Shown one piece after another: positions 13,179 to 13,204 of a stretch of 13,204 nt of DNA. Source of the DNA: Micromonosporaceae bacterium (GTDB taxonomy: Bacteria; Actinomycetota; Actinomycetes; Mycobacteriales; Micromonosporaceae); the NCBI GenBank assembly GCA_019689695.1, contig JADGHA010000068.1, positions 1-13,204 of the forward strand. Reading direction: 5' to 3'. Below the pieces are notes generated by a model. That model had not been told where the DNA came from, searched no databases, and saw only the letters and a list, made by a program, of their open reading frames with translations. Positions within the stretch are counted from its first letter, which is position 1. Every line of letters starts with the position of its first letter. A program made the position numbers and the translations under genes.

Positions 13179-13204
13179 TCGTTGGGGGGCGTGGGCGGGT
13201 AGAA

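Overview
The window is high-GC DNA, about 70% by eye, with strong third-position GC. It has GTG starts, ATGA stop/start overlaps, an ABC sugar importer without its own ATPase, and an Acg-type nitroreductase next to a universal stress protein. Together these point to an actinobacterium, plausibly a Micromonosporaceae-like soil organism. The genus is inference.

Region A (about 50-10396) reads as one carbohydrate uptake and catabolism locus. Two genes on the minus strand, a class I mannose-6-phosphate isomerase-like cupin enzyme (1114-2853) and a LacI-family repressor (50-1117), overlap by 4 bases and run left from a control region at about 2854-3120. Running right from it are a lipoprotein solute-binding protein (3121-4374), two permeases (4374-5315, 5312-6118), a GH38-type alpha-mannosidase (6128-9268) and a Tat-exported beta-propeller-like protein (9302-10396). 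The control region holds two near-identical palindromes of form GTTANCGNTAAC with a central CG, typical LacI-family operators. One lies just upstream of the leftward operon and the other overlaps a candidate -10 box of the rightward operon. The simplest model is a self-regulated mannoside (or related alpha-linked oligosaccharide) system: an exported protein handles the glycan outside, the ABC importer takes up the product using an ATPase encoded elsewhere, the cytoplasmic GH38 enzyme releases mannose or a similar sugar, and the isomerase-like protein feeds it into central metabolism.

Region B (about 10397-13204) is different. It begins with a hairpin after the propeller gene, then a cupin gene that appears broken by two single-base losses (10501-10866). 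Convergent to it are three minus-strand genes: a small four-cysteine actinobacterial protein (10878-11072), a tandem-domain universal stress protein (11122-12102) and an Acg-family FMN-binding nitroreductase-like protein (12099-13088). The last two overlap by 4 bases. A DosR/DevR-like box lies 73 bp upstream of the nitroreductase start, so this half looks like part of a hypoxia/dormancy regulon.

The most useful observations are the paired operators, the isomerase with an extra N-terminal domain, the strong hairpin in the leader of the transporter operon, the 12-C run in the mannosidase linker, the doubly frameshifted cupin and the DosR-like box. No CRISPR array, tRNA, rRNA, transposase or prophage gene was seen.
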